A DNA stretch of 64,000 nucleotides from Symsagittifera roscoffensis. Lineage: Eukaryota > Xenacoelomorpha > Acoela > Convolutidae. The stretch lies in contig NC_087062.1 of the NCBI RefSeq assembly GCF_963678635.1, positions 35,058,052 through 35,122,051 of the forward strand, written 5' to 3'. The position numbers and the translations under genes were made by a program. The notes under the pieces were generated by a model. It was given only the letters and a program-made list of their open reading frames with translations. It did not search any database and was not told the origin of the DNA. The stretch's first letter is position 1. Every line of letters starts with the position of its first letter. Positions 61,932 through 64,000 of the stretch are shown here, piece by piece.

Positions 61932-63037
61932 CTCCTCAAAGGCTGACGGAGGTTCCAGTGTCGAGATGCCTTCATCCGCTGGCTCTTCCTTACTTTCCTC
62001 TCTGGGATTCTCGAGTTCCCCATGAGTGGTGTCACGTTACTCATCCCTTGTCTGATTACTGTCTGGGAGAGTTGTACTCTGCCCGTATCGTCAATCGTTC
62101 CATAGGGTGCAGTCACCCCGGAACCTGGTGCATTCTTGTTAGCGACCAATCGTCCAGCGGTCTCTATGAGTTTTCTCACTGTCTGTTCTACGACGGGATC
62201 ACCCAAGGTGTCACTAGGATCCGGGATTGTTACTCGGTTCGTCTCTGCTGGAAGCCGTGTCTCCGTTGTTTGACTCATTTCTCGAGGTGTCAAGAGCTCC
62301 ATCGGGGACTGCCCACGAGGAATATCCCTTGCAGGTATCATTTTCTCAATGGACGTCGTCAACGCCACCTGCTCCGATCGCTCTTTGTATTCCTGCCTTA
62401 AGCGTTCGATCTCTTGACCCTGCTTTTTGTTGCAGTCTTCAAACAACTTTCTCCACATGTCCCGGTCTTCCTCCATCGCCAGCATGGTCTTCGTCATATC
62501 GTCTAACTCCTTCTTCGTACTTCTCAACTGATCGTTCATCTCGTCCAGATCTTGTATGGTTTGGTTCGTCTGAACCTTCTGTGTTACTTTCGCCCCTTTT
62601 GGTGGCACAGCTGCTCTCAGTGGTGAACCAGACGAGGTCGCCTCGCTGTTCATCTCCCGATGCATTCTCGTCAGCCCAGGTTTGGGCTTGGAGGGCATTG
62701 GCATCTCACCTGGTTGGTAAGTCCTAGAACTTCCCAACCCAGGCTCATTCGCCAAGTCACTCCCTGAGAGAGCCCCGTTTCTCCACCTCATCACTCTCAT
62801 GTTCGGGCGGTCTAGTACTCCTTTTTCTCCATATGCTGCCATCAACAGGACTTCCGTGGGGCGGTCCCCACGGTTGTCGTGCCCCAAGATGTTAATCAGG
62901 GCGGTCAGCAACATGACCACCTCTGGGTCCTCCAGAGCGAAGTCTCGTTCGATCAGCCGACGATAGATCGCATCTACCATCGGTCCTACATATGCCTCTG
63001 CCAGGTCCATCAATTCATCCAGGTTGAAGTTGTCCAT
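61928..63037 (-). CDS. Unrecognised 369-residue coiled-coil protein of the unknown cassette
   Basis: Starts at an ATG in a good initiation context (AGAATGG). Residues 1-70 are acidic and helical (NLDELMDLAEAY, VVMLLTALINILG). Residues 90-155 are a Ser/Pro/Gly-rich linker, 160-232 a strong coiled coil (IQDLDEMNDQLRSTKKELDD and on), 240-340 a disordered Thr/Pro-rich stretch, and the C-terminus is basic. The layout (helical head, linker, coiled coil, basic tail) resembles oligomeric Gag- or phosphoprotein-type assembly proteins, but no sequence family is recognised. The stop overlaps the next start. Confidence 0.6.
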   Translation of the reverse strand: MDNFNLDELMDLAEAYVGPMVDAIYRRLIERDFALEDPEVVMLLTALINILGHDNRGDRPTEVLLMAAYGEKGVLDRPNMRVMRWRNGALSGSDLANEPGLGSSRTYQPGEMPMPSKPKPGLTRMHREMNSEATSSGSPLRAAVPPKGAKVTQKVQTNQTIQDLDEMNDQLRSTKKELDDMTKTMLAMEEDRDMWRKLFEDCNKKQGQEIERLRQEYKERSEQVALTTSIEKMIPARDIPRGQSPMELLTPREMSQTTETRLPAETNRVTIPDPSDTLGDPVVEQTVRKLIETAGRLVANKNAPGSGVTAPYGTIDDTGRVQLSQTVIRQGMSNVTPLMGNSRIPERKVRKSQRMKASRHWNLRQPLRR

Positions 63038-63432
63038 TCTATTCTTTTCAAGTTTGATTCGATTCTTTGACTCAAGTGAGTAATTTAAATGATCAATCAG
63101 GATCTAGAAAAGAAATCACGACTGTCACACCTGTCAGTTTCACCTTAACATATATCGTTAAAATTTGCTTAAAGACAGTTCAGATAAAAAGATATTTATC
63201 CTAAAATTTATTAAAATCAATTGGTTTCTAAAATTTTGGAGTTCGACCTAAGATTGGACAGTCCAAACTTTGGATCTATTCCTAAGATCGTCATTAGTTG
63301 TTCATGGTCACTAACCCCTACTTACCCATGATCTTAATAACCTAACACATAACATAACATAACATAACATAACACACATATCACATATTACCTGCAACTT
63401 GGTCTTTGGCCTAACACCCTCTCGCACATCAC
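63038..63432. other. Spacer with (ACATA)n repeat
   Basis: About 395 bases between the macro-domain gene and the coiled-coil gene. A pentanucleotide repeat ACATA lies at about 63346-63383. Whether a promoter or an intron lies here cannot be told. Confidence 0.5.
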
Positions 63433-64000
63433 TCAGCCTATACTTAAGTAATATTTCTTATGTAGATACACTTGTATGTTCGTATCAGAGAATATCACGT
63501 GTACAAGCGCGTACAATTCCCGAGGATGCAGTCTTCCTCTATTTGGATCGTACACTGGAAGCGAGAGCTCCTTCACGTCCATTTCCACAAGGAAGTCCCT
63601 CAGCCTCGTCAAAGACAAGACTAGGTTTTCTGGGTCCACGTGCTGCTTCTCCGTCGCCCTCGTTACCAAGAAGCACAAGTACTTTCCCGGTATCTGCGAC
63701 ACCGCCGGAGGTAAGGCTGCTACGCCCCCTATCCCTGGTCTTTGCTTCCAAAGGAATTCCACGTTTTTATATTCCCTCTTAAAATCTGCCGCTAGCGCCG
63801 TCCTAAAACTCATGTCTGCGGTGATTGCTACCGCACATGTTCTGTTTGTGAGTATGAAATCACTGTCTGTTAGTATTATGTTACTAGAATATTCATTTGG
63901 TAAATTAAAATATGACTCAACTACCCTGCCTATGTCAGGTTTCTTAGGTTCTTCACCTGTTTCTGCTTCTAAGTCTCCTGTTTCTCTTGCTATTCTTAAT
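63433..64000 (-). CDS. TARG1-like macro-domain protein, degenerate active site, partial
   Basis: Open from the right window edge to TGA at 63433, so the N-terminus is outside. The last about 130 residues follow the OARD1/TARG1 (ADP-ribose glycohydrolase) macro-domain pattern: NRTCAVAITADM (AHC-S-D), ALAADFKREYKNVEFL (the GIA-FK-YG helix), GGVAAL, KYLCFLVTR, NLVLSLTRLRDFL, VKELSLPVY, ELYALVHVIF and NIQVYL. Residues needed for activity are changed. The Gly-rich MGAGIA loop has lost its glycines, the catalytic Lys of the ITKK motif is Arg (VTRA), and the GCGLD loop with the catalytic Asp is replaced. It may bind a ligand or only act structurally. The upstream part in the window is acidic linker (EAETGEEPKKP), so this is the C-terminal domain of a longer protein. 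Confidence 0.7.
   Translation of the reverse strand, partial: LRIARETGDLEAETGEEPKKPDIGRVVESYFNLPNEYSSNIILTDSDFILTNRTCAVAITADMSFRTALAADFKREYKNVEFLWKQRPGIGGVAALPPAVSQIPGKYLCFLVTRATEKQHVDPENLVLSLTRLRDFLVEMDVKELSLPVYDPNRGRLHPRELYALVHVIFSDTNIQVYLHKKYYLSIG

Noticed and set aside
63346-63383. (ACATA)n as telomeric repeat
   Set aside because: It is a short pentanucleotide unlike known animal telomere repeats and lies between genes; a simple microsatellite is sufficient.
1-64000. CRISPR array, bacterial operon or rRNA gene
   Set aside because: No regularly spaced short repeats, no ribosomal RNA signatures, and the gene content is clearly metazoan with eukaryotic mobile elements.

Overview
This is a window of an AT-rich invertebrate animal genome, dominated by mobile elements. 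The host genes are metazoan: a chimaerin-type SH2-C1-RhoGAP gene, a DPH3 gene, one exon of exocyst subunit Sec5, and a divergently transcribed four-helix membrane protein. Both chimaerin and DPH3 have uninterrupted coding sequences. One LINE carries a 2A translational-recoding peptide followed by a PHD-like finger, a combination known from several marine invertebrate groups. I cannot name the phylum.

Layout. 1-4850: a nearly full-length LINE (A) on the minus strand whose two ORFs share one frame, separated only by a UGA in the readthrough-prone context UGA-CUA. 5019-12873: an almost perfect 3.93-kb tandem duplication containing tRNA-like SINE units, a hAT transposon (TIRs plus 8-bp TSD) and the 5' part of a second LINE (B), whose remainder runs to 15772. 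About 16.3 kb: the Sec5 exon. 17-20.8 kb and 40.4-43.4 kb: two blocks of one degenerate repeat family, including a large palindrome. 21-26.4 kb: broken retroelement remains and a diverged relative of the LTR found next door.

26408-40354: a complete minus-strand Ty3/Gypsy-type retroelement (5-bp TSD, tRNA primer site, polypurine tract, gag, protease, RT, RNase H, integrase, env-like region). Its 2.26-kb LTRs each carry antisense genes: one encodes a Cys-cluster protein ending in an OTU-peptidase-like domain, the other a small unknown protein with a predicted 5'-UTR intron. A TATA/initiator pair lies upstream of the first. One LTR is further interrupted by a 1-kb TA-flanked foldback element.

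44.4-46.7 kb: chimaerin and the membrane protein. 48.1-52.3 kb: decayed LINE C (2A-PHD, endonuclease, RT). 53-54.4 kb: degenerate satellite with a small inserted transposon. 55.2 kb: DPH3. 56-56.5 kb: a 3' fragment of a LINE related to A.

57-64 kb: a compact minus-strand cassette of unknown nature. It has a TARG1-like macro domain that has lost its catalytic residues (open at the window edge), a 369-residue coiled-coil protein, and a 1227-residue protein whose start codon overlaps the previous stop (AUGA). I recognise no known mobile element or virus in it. This cassette and the LTR-borne antisense genes are the best candidates for undescribed biology here.
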